Under the pieces are notes generated by a model, which was given only the letters and a program-made list of their open reading frames with translations, made no database searches and had not been told where the DNA came from. Shown in pieces: positions 23,180-35,849 of a stretch of 64,000 bases of DNA. Position 1 is the stretch's first letter. The number at the start of each line of letters is the position of its first letter. The stretch lies in assembly GCA_035578175.1 (NCBI GenBank), contig JAQMRL010000001.1:237165038-237229037 (forward strand). Direction: 5' to 3'. This stretch comes from Catonia carolina. Lineage: Eukaryota; Arthropoda; Insecta; Hemiptera; Achilidae. The position numbers and the translations under genes were made by a program.

Positions 23180-23925
23180 ATCCCAAATTGTTCTGAATAA
23201 AATTGTAATTACTTTGTTACTTTGAAAGCTGAATTTTTTTTAATAATAACTGAATCATTACTATAGTAACACACACATCCATTAAAACTTTATTATTTCC
23301 CACATACGAAATTTTACATGTCTTAAGCTCACACAAACGACTATACTAATACAAAATTATCACTGATTGTAGATAGTAACAAAATTCAATAGGATTAAAT
23401 ACGAAAAGTATAAGAATGCTAATACAGGCGATGGCAACAAAGCGACAGTTGGCAGTTTTAGTCGGTATTGACTGCAAGCCAGCGACAAAACTGTCATTGT
23501 TTGCAGTCAGAACCAACTCACAAACTACAACTGTGCGCTCATTTCACTCGTTCAACACCCAGTACATTATGGCAAAAGTAGTACTTTGTCCCAAGTCCAA
23601 CCAGTTCCCAACTACAATGGGTCCACTTGTTTTTTTTAAATGTGTCATCCCTTCATTATTAAAATAGCAGGAAAACCTGTAATTGATATCGAAGATGAAT
23701 TTTTTGATATTGTAAGTTTTATAGACAAAGTACAAAAGTTATTCCTAACCATTAAGGCTCCAGCTGTTCTGTAGTCTTCCGCTTCTAATACACAGCGGCC
23801 ATATTACATTCCTTTCCCCATGAATTCACACTAACATTCATATCGTTAGATTTTACTAGTGAAAAAACATTTGTAAAGCATAATTTTATCTACACATACG
23901 TATATTCCACAGTTCTGTAAGTTTC
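23180..23925. other. Intergenic interval with an unrecognised 83-codon frame
   Basis: 23416-23667 (+) is open and of more balanced base composition (MLIQAMATKRQLAVLVGIDC...), but shows no domain I know and no splice context. I do not call it a gene. Confidence 0.3.
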
Positions 23926-23929
23926 AGGA

Positions 23930-24760
23930 GAATGACATGAAGGTGACTTGTTTCGGAAAACTGCAAGTAGTATTTTGTCGTGTGCCACTCCCTTCCCCTT
24001 TGCTACAACGTACAATAAACACAACCGTTTATAACAAGGGTAAATTCCTATAGAAAAACGTCACACCTTTCACGCAAACTAAGAATCGTATTTGTATGTT
24101 GACTTACAGACAGCTTGCATGTGATATCTGTTTACATAAAATTTTCAACGATCTTGCCTACACACCACACTAAAATTATAATAAAATATTTCCGTCAACA
24201 AATTCTATTTCTGTAAACGCCATTAGTTGTGTTAAGGAATTCTCTACAAAGTCAATATAATAATTTCAGGCTTATATTGACTTCACTGCAACAAATTTTA
24301 TCGCATACTGCACTACCCATTTCTGTAGCCACTGAAGTGGCTTCGCAAAGAACATCAGTTAAATAATGAAACAGTAAGTGAAATAGGCTCTCATATTTAT
24401 TTCCTATTATAAAATAAACCCAAAATAATCTATTTCTACAATGTTTTTTACGATGCAATAAAAGAAACAATAGAGTTTCCTCTTCAAAATCCATTTTAGT
24501 ACCATTCCATTCCATTTTCAATGAAAGCTCTAGTTTTATTTTTATTTAATCTCAAGATTATCATAGGAGTTAAACTTAAAATGTTTTAAATGTGACACAC
24601 CAAGTGGAAGCTGTGACGTTTTTCTATAGGAATTTACCCTTGTTATAAACGGTTGTGTCTATTGTACGTTGTAGAAAAGAGGGAAGGGAGTGGCACACGA
24701 CTAAATACTACCTGCAGTGTTCCAAAACAAGTCACCTTCATGTGTAAAACTTAAAATGTG
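23930..24760. mobile_element. Foldback element with ~140 bp inverted arms
   Basis: About 23930-24077 and 24607-24760 are inverse copies (for example gtgacttgttt[c/t]gga, gtcgtgtgccactccctt, ataacaagggtaaattccta), about 90% identical by eye. The ~530-bp centre has no clear coding frame. The superfamily is unknown. Confidence 0.7.
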
Positions 24761-25606
24761 AACTTAAAATGTTTTTTTATGTTATAAACTGGGTGTGATG
24801 AGATTCGATTGGGCAGTATACAGAAAACCACTATAATTATTAATAGTAAACATTTTCATAAAAAGGTAGACTCCTCCCTTAATGGGGGGTCACTGTAGGA
24901 AACCTCTATAAATAATTATGATCTTTAGTGGTGTTCCTTAGTCTGTGAGAAGAAGGGAAAGAATTTGTCTTCCATATTATCTTTGAATGTGAAACACTAA
25001 CTGATGGAACATAATCAATCTTCCACAGAAATACTTGGTAAGCTGTCTCCTAAAACTTGTACTGAGAGGTCCATTCACCAAGTAACTAAGAAATGAAGGG
25101 ATAACACAACGGGCTCTTTAAAGCACCAGTAGTGGGCGACAGAATTAACCGCATCAACCAACCTATACAAATAATTAATTAATCAATCAAAAATACACAA
25201 AGTTGCAACACAAAATTCATTAACTTAAAATGTGTATTTATTTTTAATGAAAAATAGTAGTGATAAACAAAATATAGTTTATTTTACATTTTAAATGAAA
25301 AAGTTACCAATTTTAGACTTAAAACTCGCCTCAATCCCAGTACCCTAAAATTGAACCCTCAATCCAAATTTTTCGTAACCTGAACTGATGCAGATCTTCA
25401 TCATTCCAGATAATCCAGGTTGTTCTGTACAACAGTCAGAATAAATAAAGTACTATTACTACATGAAATAAAAATTATTATTTTTGTATATTTGACTGTA
25501 AAGAATTCTTAGAATCTGAATACATTTCTTAGAACTCACATGTATATTAATTGTTACCTTAAAATTATTGGGAGGATTTAAAGAATCCTCTTAAAATTAA
25601 GTTTAA

Positions 25607-26320
25607 GGGGAGAATGCACGATGGTTTTAACTCAAAATTTTGATTTTTGATTTTTTATGTTTTTCAATAGTTTAGGCCTAGATCTACCAGAAAACATTAA
25701 ATTACGTCAAAAAATTGTTTTTTTTTTAAAAACAAGTTTTTATCGGGGTAACCCAGAAAAATTATCATGTTACAAAGAACGAATATTTTACATAATTTTA
25801 TACTGCTCGTTTTCGTTCAAAGGAAATTTCAGTTTTTTAAAACATCTGCATTACTATTTTTAATATTCTCAGCTGTTGGTTCAGCTTTCTAACCAACTTT
25901 TGATGGGAAATTTACTTGTTTGTATACATTTTGTTTTTGATTTGTGCCTTCTTGTTTTTGCCTTTTCCCGTAAATTTACATTTTCAACACTTAGGTACAT
26001 TGTTATCAGATACCAATAAAACTATTATGCTGAAATTTGTACCAGTTAATTAACTTGTATATGCACATACACCGACATTTTTATGACTTCCTCAGGTGCT
26101 CCAAAAATTAGTAATACGCAAAAAACATAGAAAAAAATTTGTAATAATGTTATGTTATTCGTTATTTTTTTTAAAAATGTTATGGTCCAAAAGATTAAAT
26201 TCAAAAAATGTCAGTAGCTAGAAAAACCTGAAAACTATAAGTGTGTAAAGTTTCATTATCCTATTTTGTACCAATACTATGAAAAATGTACCTAAAGAGG
26301 ATACAAAGTACATTCTCCCC
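25607..26320. mobile_element. MITE with GGGGAGAATG termini at a TTAA site
   Basis: Left end GGGGAGAATGCACGATGG directly after TTAA (25603-25606); right end inverts to GGGGAGAATGTACTTTG and is followed by ATAA. 714 bp, AT-rich, no transposase. TTAA plus G-rich ends suggests Kolobok or piggyBac ancestry. Confidence 0.6.
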
Positions 26321-26349
26321 ATAAATTAATTACTCATTGCTTTTACAAA

Positions 26350-27540
26350 ACAAAGGTCACCTTTTAAGTTTTCACTAACAAACATCCACTGGATGGTACT
26401 ATGGAGATGTGATGTTACTATATTTGTAAAATTTAAAATTTTCAATTGTTGAAACAATTACAGCTAAGAAATCACCAAAGTATGCTTACAGTGAGCGTTT
26501 TAAAAAAGTAATTTAGTGAAAAAAATTAAAATTACTTTTGAAGATTATCGTTCGATAATTTTTTACAATTTCCATAAAGGCCTAACTCTGCAAAAATTGG
26601 CTCAAATTAATTTGTTCATTTTTTGACAATGAAGCACCATCATAGAAGACTGTTTACATTGATTTTCACAATTCGCTAACAATATGATTAAACAGGAATG
26701 GCATGTGGCTTACTGTCAAGATAGAAGCATCCTTAGGTGTACAAAATACTGCAGTACATTCAATTTAGCATGAATATTTAGATATAAAAAATATCTGTTT
26801 GTGGCAGATTCCGCATAATTTGACCGAAGCTTCCATAAAAGCTAGTGTAAATTTGAGTACGGAATTGCTCCAAAAATTAGGTAACGTAACTGCACAATCC
26901 TGTATGACATCGTAACAGGGGACAAAACTTAGATATATTTATAAGAGCCAGAAACTAAGCAGCAATCTACTATTCGGGTGTTCAAAGATGAATCCAACAA
27001 AAGTTGTTTGCTCACAAAGCACTAACAAGAAAACAACTGCTTGTTTATTTTGTTGTATTGAGCATATCGCACCCATTCCTTTAAAGGAGCGAAGAACAGT
27101 TAATGCTGAATGGTATACAACAATTTGTGTGCTACAAGTCATTAACAAAATCAGGAAAAACAAACAAAAATATCGCAACATTCTTCACTATAACAATACC
27201 AACTCTCACACAGGATATTTAACAACTGATTATTTGAAGGAGAAACACATAGAATTAATGCCCATATTCACCAGATTTATCACCTAACACCTTTTTTGTG
27301 TTCCTGAATATCAAAGAAGAAATGCGACAACAGTGATTTTCATCACCTTAAGAAACCTTCAAAAACCATGTTTTAGAGTTATCTCGTTCAGAGTGGAAAA
27401 AATGTTTCGAGAATAGGTTTGAATGCATGCAAAAATGTATAAAACTTAAAGGCAAATATTTTGAAAAACAATAAAAAGATTTGAACTCACAAAAAGTTGT
27501 CCAATGTTTTTGTAAAAACTTAAAAGGTGGCACTCGTATC
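26350..27540 (+). mobile_element. Decayed mariner, nearly full length
   Basis: Ends share CACCTTTTAAGTTTT in inverted orientation (about 26355-26378 and 27508-27538). Transposase traces run throughout: WQIPHNLTEASIKASVNL, NPTKVVCSQSTNKKTTACLF, IPLKERRTVNAEWYTTICVL, ILHYNNTNSHT (catalytic HDN changed to YNN) and WKKCFENRFECMQKCIK. Multiple stops and frameshifts; not functional. Confidence 0.82.
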
Positions 27541-28322
27541 AGAGATTCATCTATCACTTCTGTCATTTTATCATACTTACTTTTAGGAAGTAAGAAAAAG
27601 TACCATACAAATTAAATTACTTTTCGTTGTATTATAATGTACAAATAAAATCATTAATATTTATTTTTTGTGGACAGATAACACATTATTAAATAGAAAA
27701 GATTCAGTTTTCTACTTCTGAGTTTTTAGTTATGGAAAAAATACACTAAATATCTGATGTTATCAAATACCACTGAGGAATCTATTTTTTAATAAACATA
27801 ATGAAAAAATTAAGAAAACATATTGCAGTCAGACCTCTATGTAACAGATCCCTTATTAAATGAAAATGTATGAATTTTTTTAGTGCAACATGACATTAAA
27901 AAAAAACAATAAATAGTACAATAATGTTACAATATATTTAAAATGCATAAATATTTCACAAAATAATAAAAACAACTCTTGCTATAAGTTTTAAAGAAAT
28001 AATGTCATTATCTTAAGAATTTTGAACTTTTCTAAGGGTTTTTAATTAGTTCCTTTTCATTTTCATACCTAAATTGTACCTGTAGGTCTATACATTTGAA
28101 CACAAAGCATTTTCGATGGTACTGTAGAACAAAGTTATTCTAGTTTTAACAGGTAAAACATAATTTCTCAAAAAATTTATCAATTGCATAGTACTCAAAA
28201 CACTAAGCATACTTTTATTAATTTTTTTATTTATAAACTATTATAATTCAACACTCATTCATATGAGGTAAGTCTTATTTGTCTTAAATAGCATTTGTAC
28301 AATATTATTCGTAATATAAATA

Positions 28323-28940
28323 CAGTGAAACCTCAGTAATTCAAAGAAATTATTTGTCCAAGTCATTTTGTATACATACTAACGTTAAATCTAACTTCGT
28401 AATTTGAAATCAAATTTTTTGTAAATTCAAAGTTTTTAGGCCAATAAGAAAGCATGGATGACATCTACATGCTTCGAAAATTGGTTAAAAATTTCTTCAA
28501 GAAAATCGAAAAATCATCCTGTTCGTTGACAAATACAGTGCACATCTCGATTGCCAATTTGAAAGCTATAAAGTTACAATTTTTTCCACCAAATGTTACG
28601 TCAGTGTGCTAGCAGCCAATGGATCAAGGCGTGATTAGAAATTTGAAACATAATTATAGAAAACTGGTTGTCAACAAAATTTTAGATGACATCTAATCTA
28701 ATTCAAGACCAATGATAAATTTGTTAAATGCTGATCGCATGATTTTAAAAGCATGGAATGTTGTTAAAAATGACATTATATCTCACTGCTTTAAAAAAGC
28801 TGGTTTCACCAAGTTTAGCAAATGGAATGAAGGCACAGAAATGTTGGTAAATGTACCTGATGAAAATGAAAATGAACCCAAACAATAGAATGAACTTGCT
28901 ACCGTACCATTTTCCATGTTTTTAAGGTTAAAAATGTGTA
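28323..28940 (+). mobile_element. Tigger/pogo transposase remnant
   Basis: Starts after TA with CAGTGAAACCTCAGTAATTC. Downstream, in shifting frames: KAWMTSTCFENWLK, FFHQMLRQCASSQWIKA-type 'PPNVTSVLQPMDQG' remains, NLKHNYRKLVVNKI and NVVKNDIISHCFKKAGFTKF, ending VPDENENEP. This is the DDE domain to C-terminus of a Tigger4/6-like protein. A possible right terminus (ggaggttccactg, 30901-30914) lies beyond later insertions. Confidence 0.75.
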
Positions 28941-28955
28941 GTAAATGCTTTTGCA

Positions 28956-29580
28956 ATGTGGAAAATTAGAACCAACAAAACAGCAAAAGCCCAGCAACTT
29001 ACCAAGAACACATACAACAAGAAAGGCCTATATATTCAATCTAAACTGCAAAACTATAAAACGGTAGTACAACTCGAAGCCACTTATTGCTGCAAAACTA
29101 TTTCTAATTTCAAAACTAAAACGAGAATGAAAAAAATTCTTGGGATAGAAAGAAGAATCCTTAGAACTTGCATAAACAAAAAAACAAAAACTCAACAATA
29201 TCTGGATCTTAATGACTAATTCTGAACTCTACCATGAAATCTAGCCATTTACTAACATCATGCGGAAGAAACAAATTTCTTTCTTTGAGCATTTACTTAG
29301 AATACCGGATAATTGAGTAACTAAACAACTCATTACTACAATTAACTCATGGAAAAATCTTCCAAGTGGTTGGTCGAAATAAAGCAAGATATGCAAGAAC
29401 TTAACATTGCAGAACAAGATATTTTAGAAAAATTTGAACAGCTTAAGTTGCTTAAAGATAAAGACACAAGACTTGTGGAAAAAACTCTAGCTCCATTGTC
29501 AATGATTTTACAGATAAAATCAGATCCCAAAATATGAAGAATTTGGGAAAAGCATAAAAATCCTAAAACCAAACCAAGAA
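28956..29580 (+). mobile_element. Non-LTR retrotransposon RT C-terminal remnant
   Basis: 28956-29219 encodes KLQNYKTVVQLEATYCCKTI and KILGIERRILRTCINKK, the 'VRPIATYA-ET / IERKILR' end of LINE reverse transcriptases. Downstream frames give MRKKQISFFEHLLRIPDN and WLVEIKQDMQELNIAEQDIL, typical of the tail. Broken by several stops; 5' truncated. Confidence 0.7.
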
Positions 29581-29688
29581 GGATTTCTAAATTTGATTCA
29601 AGTGGTCCAATGAGGTTGTAAAAGCAAAAAAAATCCTTTTGAAACTATGTATAATTTTTGGTCCAAGTGTTTGGTTTGTAATAGATTC

Positions 29689-29973
29689 TACATATGGGTA
29701 AATAGTGTGCTATTGTGCACATTGTAAGTAGGAATTCATTCGATTAATTATTTGATTGTAAAGGTCCATATTTAAGTTGGAAGTTTTTAACAAAATTTTA
29801 TACCATGAATTTAATCTACTCACTAAGTTAAGAAGTTGAGTTGTAATTTACTTGTACTTATAACCATGATAATTTATTGTAATTAATTAATTTCTTAATA
29901 ATTACTTGTTATAAATTTAAAAAGGAAGTTACTTACAAACAAACAGAACACACAAGATCCTAAAATAAATGTC
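29689..29973 (+). repeat. LTR-like block, copy 1 (diverged)
   Basis: Shares its 3' ~170 bp with 46440-46626 (agttgtaatttact, ttgttataaattta, aaaggaag, agatcct, ataaatgtcaca). Ends in a poly(A) signal then CACA, as LTRs do. No coding sequence. Confidence 0.35.
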
Positions 29974-30063
29974 ACAGTATTTTATCCATCATACAACATG
30001 ACAAAATATTTGTAAAAAAATTAGATGGGATATTTTGTTACCTCTATATTTCTGATACCTTTA

Positions 30064-30873
30064 TACGAGGTCTGTTCAAAAAATAACCGAACTTTATGAA
30101 TTACGCGCTAATGGGGATATTTAGCGACATGCGGTTGGTGGCACACTGTTCTACGTCATTCCTTTTGTGAATGCATTTTTTTGGATTGTTGATATTTCAT
30201 TTAATTTTCGTGGTGTTCTGTTTTTAGTACGACATGTTTGAAACAAGCTTAAGGAGATGATTCTATGAGTTGTACGCATTGTTGTAAATAGTTTTCTCAA
30301 TTTGAAAGTGGTCGCCACTCAACTGAAGATGACCCTCGACCTGGAACGCCTTTGACTTCAACTGATGGCACCCTCATAAGGAAAATCCATAATCTGGTGG
30401 GTGTAAATCGCCGATTGACTGTTAGAGACCTTTCAGAAGAGGTTAGCATCTCAATTGGATCGTACCATGAAATTTTGAACTTGCATCGAGTTGCAGCAAA
30501 GTTTGTTCCCCGTTTGATGACCGAACAGCAAAAAGAACATTATGTGGACGTTACAACATTGTATCTGATACAACATTCAGGTAAAGGATCACAACAGGAG
30601 ACGAAAACTGGGTTTACGGCTACGGCATTGAGACAAAAGTGCAGTGTTCGCAACGGGTTGACAAAAATTTCACATTACAAAAATCGTCACTAGCACTTAA
30701 ATACGTCGTACTAAAAACACAACAACACGAAAAGTGAATGAGATATCAACAATCCAAAAATATGTGTTTAACAAAGAAAGACGTAGAGCAGTGTGCTACC
30801 AACCGCACGTCTCTAAATATCCCTGTTAGCGCGTAATTCAAAAAGTTCGGTTATTTTTTGAACAGACCTTGTA
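30064..30873 (+). mobile_element. Mariner deletion derivative with unusually long TIRs
   Basis: 810 bp between TA duplications (30062-30063, 30874-30875). Inverted repeats of about 177 bp (30064-30240 and 30697-30873) start TACGAGGTCTGTTCAAAAAA and TACAAGGTCTGTTCAAAAAA. The middle retains only the transposase N-terminus: SGRHSTEDDPRPGTP, NRRLTVRDLSEEVSISIGS, HRVAAKFVPRLMTEQQKEH, then a scrambled DETW region. The rest of the DDD domain is deleted. Confidence 0.85.
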
Positions 30874-30879
30874 TAATAA

Positions 30880-32038
30880 AAATCTGAATTTTGTTGAAAG
30901 GAGGTTCCACTGAATTATACAAATTTTATTGTTTTATAACATAATATACATATTGTAATGTTAAATTGTCACCTAACCAACATAATATTTAAGTCGTATT
31001 AAGTATTTCCCAAAATTGTTTACTTCAAAAATTGTATGGTCCAACGTTAAGATAAAAAGAAAATACATATTTTTTAACTAATAACATTTACAAGTACAGT
31101 TTTACAAGTCTGTTACTTTATTTGCAGTTCATTAAATAAAAATGGTTACACTGAAGTCATCAAATACCTGTACTACATTTCTTTTACATCATTATTAAGG
31201 TACTTCAAACAATAAATTTACATTTAAAACAAAAAATATAAATAATTTAAAAAAGTAAATACATAATATATAAAATAAAATACTAACATATTTAAGTACT
31301 ACAAATTAATTAATATTATAAATAGTACATTAATCTACTGATTACATAAATATTTATTTAATACAAGGGTTTTTAATAGTATTATATTATAGGTATTTTT
31401 ATTTTTGGCAAAATAAATACCTAATTAAAATATAGTATTTATACAATAAATAGGATTTAGATTGTGTAGTATATTATTAGGGAGTACATATGTATGTATT
31501 TATTTAATATATTATGTAAATATGTAATGTAAATGTAATGAGTATATTGTATTATGTAATGTTATAATGTTTTTTTTTTAATTTGAATAAGTACTTAAAA
31601 TTTTAATACTATTTAATAATTACTATGGTTGTTTTTAAATAAATTGGCGAGCAAATTATTAACCTCTTTGGAATCATAAATTTTATTTTTATTTATTTCA
31701 ACTATTAGATTTACAAGCATTACTTATAAAATCGCCAATTTATTTAAAAACATTTATAAGATAATACATTTTAGTAACAAAACACTACGACAATAGAAAA
31801 AACTTTAAATATACATTACAAAACCAACTTTTCCAGCTATTAATATATTTAATAACTTTTTTTTATATAAATTTGAGCAATGCATAGTGATGATAAATAA
31901 ATAATCACTTGCACAATTTTTAAAAATGTGACTACTAGTATAAAACAACCATTTTGGATAAATTAAAAAGTCAAGTGCATCAAATATTTAAAATATATTG
32001 CCAACACACCTAACATAAATAATAAATATAATTCAAAT
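30880..32038. other. AT-rich intergenic DNA with one small hairpin element
   Basis: No genes. 31631-31650 (GTTTTTAAATAAATTGGCGA) is perfectly inverted at 31732-31751, a 121-bp hairpin that could be a tiny MITE. Confidence 0.5.
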
Positions 32039-32040
32039 TA

Positions 32041-32450
32041 CAGTAGAGCATAGAAAATCTGAACTGACTGGGACCTTAAGCTGTTAAGATTATCAGTTTG
32101 TTTACATTTTCAAAGACCTTTTAATAATGATGTATTGCCATTACAATGTATCATAAAAAAACAAGAGAAAATAAAATTGTATTTTTGAAGATAATTTAAC
32201 ACAACAGAACAGTTTGTTTTAGAACAGAAAGCACTTGAAAAAGTCAGTAATTTTAGGCTGATTAAATTGTAAGTTCATTTTTGCAGCCAGATCCTTAATC
32301 CTTTTCAGAAAAAGAAGCTAGGTTTGTGGGTAATTTCTGGCCGTGTTCAAACAATGACATCAGTAAATGTTTCAGCTTGAGCAGGGCTGGTGAAATTGTC
32401 CTCGTCTTGTCCATCAAATCCTAATCTTCATTTTTGTTCTAAATGTCTTG
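32041..32450 (-). mobile_element. Tigger/pogo remnant, C-terminal end
   Basis: Left terminus CAGTAGAGCATAGAAAATCT next to TA (32039-32042 region). On the minus strand 32440-32230 reads FTSPAQAETFTDVI, then LKRIKDLAAKMNLQFNQPK and ITDFFK after small repairs in frame, the usual tail of Tigger transposases. Right part unclear. Confidence 0.6.
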
Positions 32451-33121
32451 AACAATAATCAAGTTTACAAAATATGTACGCAAGACAATAGCTATGTCCA
32501 CATTCGTGCGCTAGAAATACCAGATTTTCATAGCGCACGGTGTAGTGCAAGAAGTTTCACCAGCCTTAGATTTCTATGTGTCTCAACATTCAATTTGTAG
32601 TGTTTTTTTAGTGCGCGTCATGAAAGAAGTTCATTCTGTTTGAAGAGCTCTATCTCAAAATCAACCAAACCAAAAATTTAGAACCCTACACCAAATTAAA
32701 GCCTGTTCTTTTCTGTATTGATTGGTTTGACTTAGATTTTATTTTAAAATCAGTCGGATACAGCAATTTACGCATAAAAAGTACTCAGTTTTTAGCCGAT
32801 TTTCCGTTACGTGCTTTTTAAACGTCTGTTACTCCATCCAGGCTTTATATAAAAAGAAGAGCAGAATTTTCTAATAATATTAATATTTTAAAAGTGACAT
32901 CTTACGTTCCGTTTTAATACCCTGGCCATTTTTTTTTTCAAAAAGTGCTATTTTGGCTGGATGTAAAGATAGGGAAATCATTTCTGAACTGAACCATTAA
33001 TTTTTACAACATTCAGTACGTAAACCTTGATTTCCTACATTTATTTACTTCTCTAATCAGTAAACACCGCACTGATTCCTTCTAACAGAATAATATCATC
33101 TTCATCCATCTTGAAAACGCG

Positions 33122-33440
33122 GCCGGCCCGTTGGTGTAGTGGTTAGCATATCTGGCTTCTACGCCAGGGTCCCGGGTTTGATTACCGGTTAGGTCTGGCA
33201 TTTTTCATCACTCATTTTCATTATCATCATTACCTGCAAGTAGAAAATGAAAGCGCACAAGTGTGGACGTACCTAATAGGGCCATTCAGATGATCAGATT
33301 TTCAACGCTATACCGTTCTGTATAATTCTTATTGCTTGATGAAATTTTGATGTGGACTAATATCATATTATGGTAATTTAAATGTTTTTGTCTGCATTAG
33401 CAGAAATTGCAGAACAGTCAGACATAAAACAAAAAAAAAT
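33122..33440 (+). mobile_element. SINE family B, copy 3, interrupted by a 155-bp segment
   Basis: 33122-33228 has the head (GGCCGGCCCGTTGGTGTAGT, GGGTTTGATTACCGG) and TTTTTCATCACTCATTTTCA. The 3' piece TTAGCAGAAATTGCAGAACA continues at 33391-33440. Between them lies a segment identical to 33548-33702. Confidence 0.8.
33236..33390. repeat. 155-bp perfect direct duplication, copy 1
   Basis: Identical base for base to 33548-33702, offset 312. Starts gcaagtagaaaatgaaagcg, ends aatttaaatgtttttg. Lies inside a SINE-B copy. Confidence 0.95.
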
Positions 33441-33547
33441 CTTGAAAAACAACAGAAGTGAGGTACGTGTGTGGACAGGTGAATGGCATGGCTCTACGTG
33501 CATGTGTCAGTGCATGCCTTATTGTATGTTGAATTGAACGTTAAAAG

Positions 33548-33702
33548 GCAAGTAGAAAATGAAAGCGCACAAGTGTGGACGTACCTAATAGGGCCATTCA
33601 GATGATCAGATTTTCAACGCTATACCGTTCTGTATAATTCTTATTGCTTGATGAAATTTTGATGTGGACTAATATCATATTATGGTAATTTAAATGTTTT
33701 TG
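33548..33702. repeat. 155-bp perfect direct duplication, copy 2
   Basis: Second copy of the 33236-33390 segment, in AT-rich unique-looking DNA. Complete identity implies recent duplication or an assembly artefact. Confidence 0.95.
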
Positions 33703-34776
33703 TTTTTATAAACAAGAACAATAATTTCTGTTGAATGTACAATTAAACTGTTATCTGTTGTAGAATGTATATTTAAAGTTGTGTATGTAATATAAAAATT
33801 TAGAATCATGAATATCATATTGATATGAGCATCTCATATATATTTCTCATAAAACTAAACAAATAGTCAACAACTACAAAAATTACAATAAAAACGAAAA
33901 TATTTCAAAAATGAACAATTATAGAACTGTTTAAATACCAGTAACTTTTATCTAAAATATATTCCTATGTATATTAAAAATATTAAAGAATTTAAATCAC
34001 AAATATTTATTATAAAGTACTGTATGACTAATACAAACTATTGTTATTGTACGGTATACACTGAAAAAGGTTGACGTCCATATATTAATTAATAACTGAA
34101 ATAGTACATATAACAGTAGATATATTAATAATATTCTTGTGCAATATTTTTAAAATGTTTAAAAGGCAAAAATATTTAAACAGTGCAATTGTTGTCAGTG
34201 CAATACATAAATTGTAGGCCAGTTAATAAAAATAATTGACAGAAATGAAATTTAAAAAATTAAATGTTAGATAGATAAATTTACTAGTGTAGTTCAAAAT
34301 ACTAGAAAAAAAACAATTAAATATTTTCATATTAAAAAAAAGTTTTAAATCCCAAAATTTTCTAATAATTAATTATTATTTATTCCTACATGGAAGTTGA
34401 AAAGAGAAAAAAAGTGTCAAAGAAATTTCCAACACGTATCATACAAAGTTAGAAAAAACACATCAAAATTGGTTCAGTTGTTTTAGAGAAAAAGTAAGTT
34501 CCCTATGGCCCTTAGTCAGACCTAACGTGGAGAACTATATGAAACAGCAAGGAGAAAAGCTTAGATAAGTTTTATACTAATAGTTTCGGGTAATTACTCA
34601 GAAATTAACAAATCCAGTAATTTTCCATTTAACTCCATGAACAAACAAGACCTATTCCAGAAAACCGAGAATAACGTGTTTTATTCTCAACTAGAAAACT
34701 ACGATAAACTTTTTAAAGCAAAATAACTATAGAATGATTGTATAGCATAATAAAACATTTATTAACTTTTCTTTAA
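33703..34776. other. AT-rich intergenic DNA; nothing recognised
   Basis: No coding frame, repeat or regulatory element could be named. Confidence 0.5.
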
Positions 34777-35090
34777 TCCCTAATGTGTGTACATTGTCAA
34801 TCTGTTCAATTTAAGAACAATAAGCAACCCCATGACCCAATGAGAAGAGGATGATATGTATAACGTGTAAATGTGGTGTAGTCTAGTACAGACTCAGGCT
34901 GACGATTTCTGGGAAAGTATGGTTAATTGAACCCCAACCATTAAAGTATACCGGTAACCAGTGTTTAGAATTCAAATCTTTATAAAAGTACCTTCACTAG
35001 GATTTGAACCAGGAACCTTCGTTTTTGAAAATCAGCTGTTAAACAGCTGACTCACAGCGACGACTTTACCTTTAGACCAAATTGGCAGGT
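34777..35090 (-). mobile_element. SINE family A, copy 3
   Basis: Inverted copy: ggatttgaaccaggaacctt (box B inverse), cagctgttaaacagctg and tttagacca (box A inverse). Full length. Confidence 0.85.
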
Positions 35091-35092
35091 TA

Positions 35093-35848
35093 TTTCGTTA
35101 AATAAATAAATTAGAATATAACAATACCATTAGGCCTACTCTTAGCTAAAGCACTCAATTTAACGTATATCCTCATACATGCAAACTAAGACATGACAAT
35201 ACTTATATTTTGGACAAGTAACAAAGCATGTACATTAAGAACAGATACCGAGTACATAACAGAACTACACCGTATCAGTTACTGATTACATATGCGTGAC
35301 ATGGCGAAGTTACTCCGATAATAATTTAACAAGGCAGCAAGCGACAAGGGTAAAAAATATTTATTTATTGCATAATTATAAAGGATTTACATGTGAAAAT
35401 CAGTTTTTAAGATTGTACAGTAGAAAAGTTGAAAATAACATAGTTAAAAAGTGTCTTGGTGAATGTAAACAGGATTTTTGATATTGTTTCCATTATTATT
35501 ATTTAGTACATGCCGGGAGAGGGTGAACCATTTATCAGATATGAGAATAAGCCAAAGACTATAGGAAATGCAACAACAGTGGGAGTTCTGTTCGTAGTAT
35601 TTGATTGTTTCAGATCCAAAGGATCACTCTCCTATGCCATGTCTTGTCACTAATGCCGTTAAAACTGAGTTTATTTAAAATCAGGTACTTCATATCATCC
35701 AAGTTACACTATAAAAAATCCCGTTCCAACCCCAGACAATACATGGAAACAAAGAAATTTACAATTCACAGACTTTTAAAACAATCAACACGAATTATAA
35801 TTTTCCTATTCCCCAAAGAAGGCTCACAATAGCTACAATTCCTTCGTA
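35093..35848. other. Interval with an unrecognised 47-codon frame
   Basis: 35513-35653 (+) reads MPGEGEPFIRYENKPKTIGN... and ends SLSYAMSCH, just after an acceptor-like ttattattatttag. The composition looks coding, but no family is recognised and there is no partner exon. Confidence 0.25.
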
Positions 35849-35849
35849 A

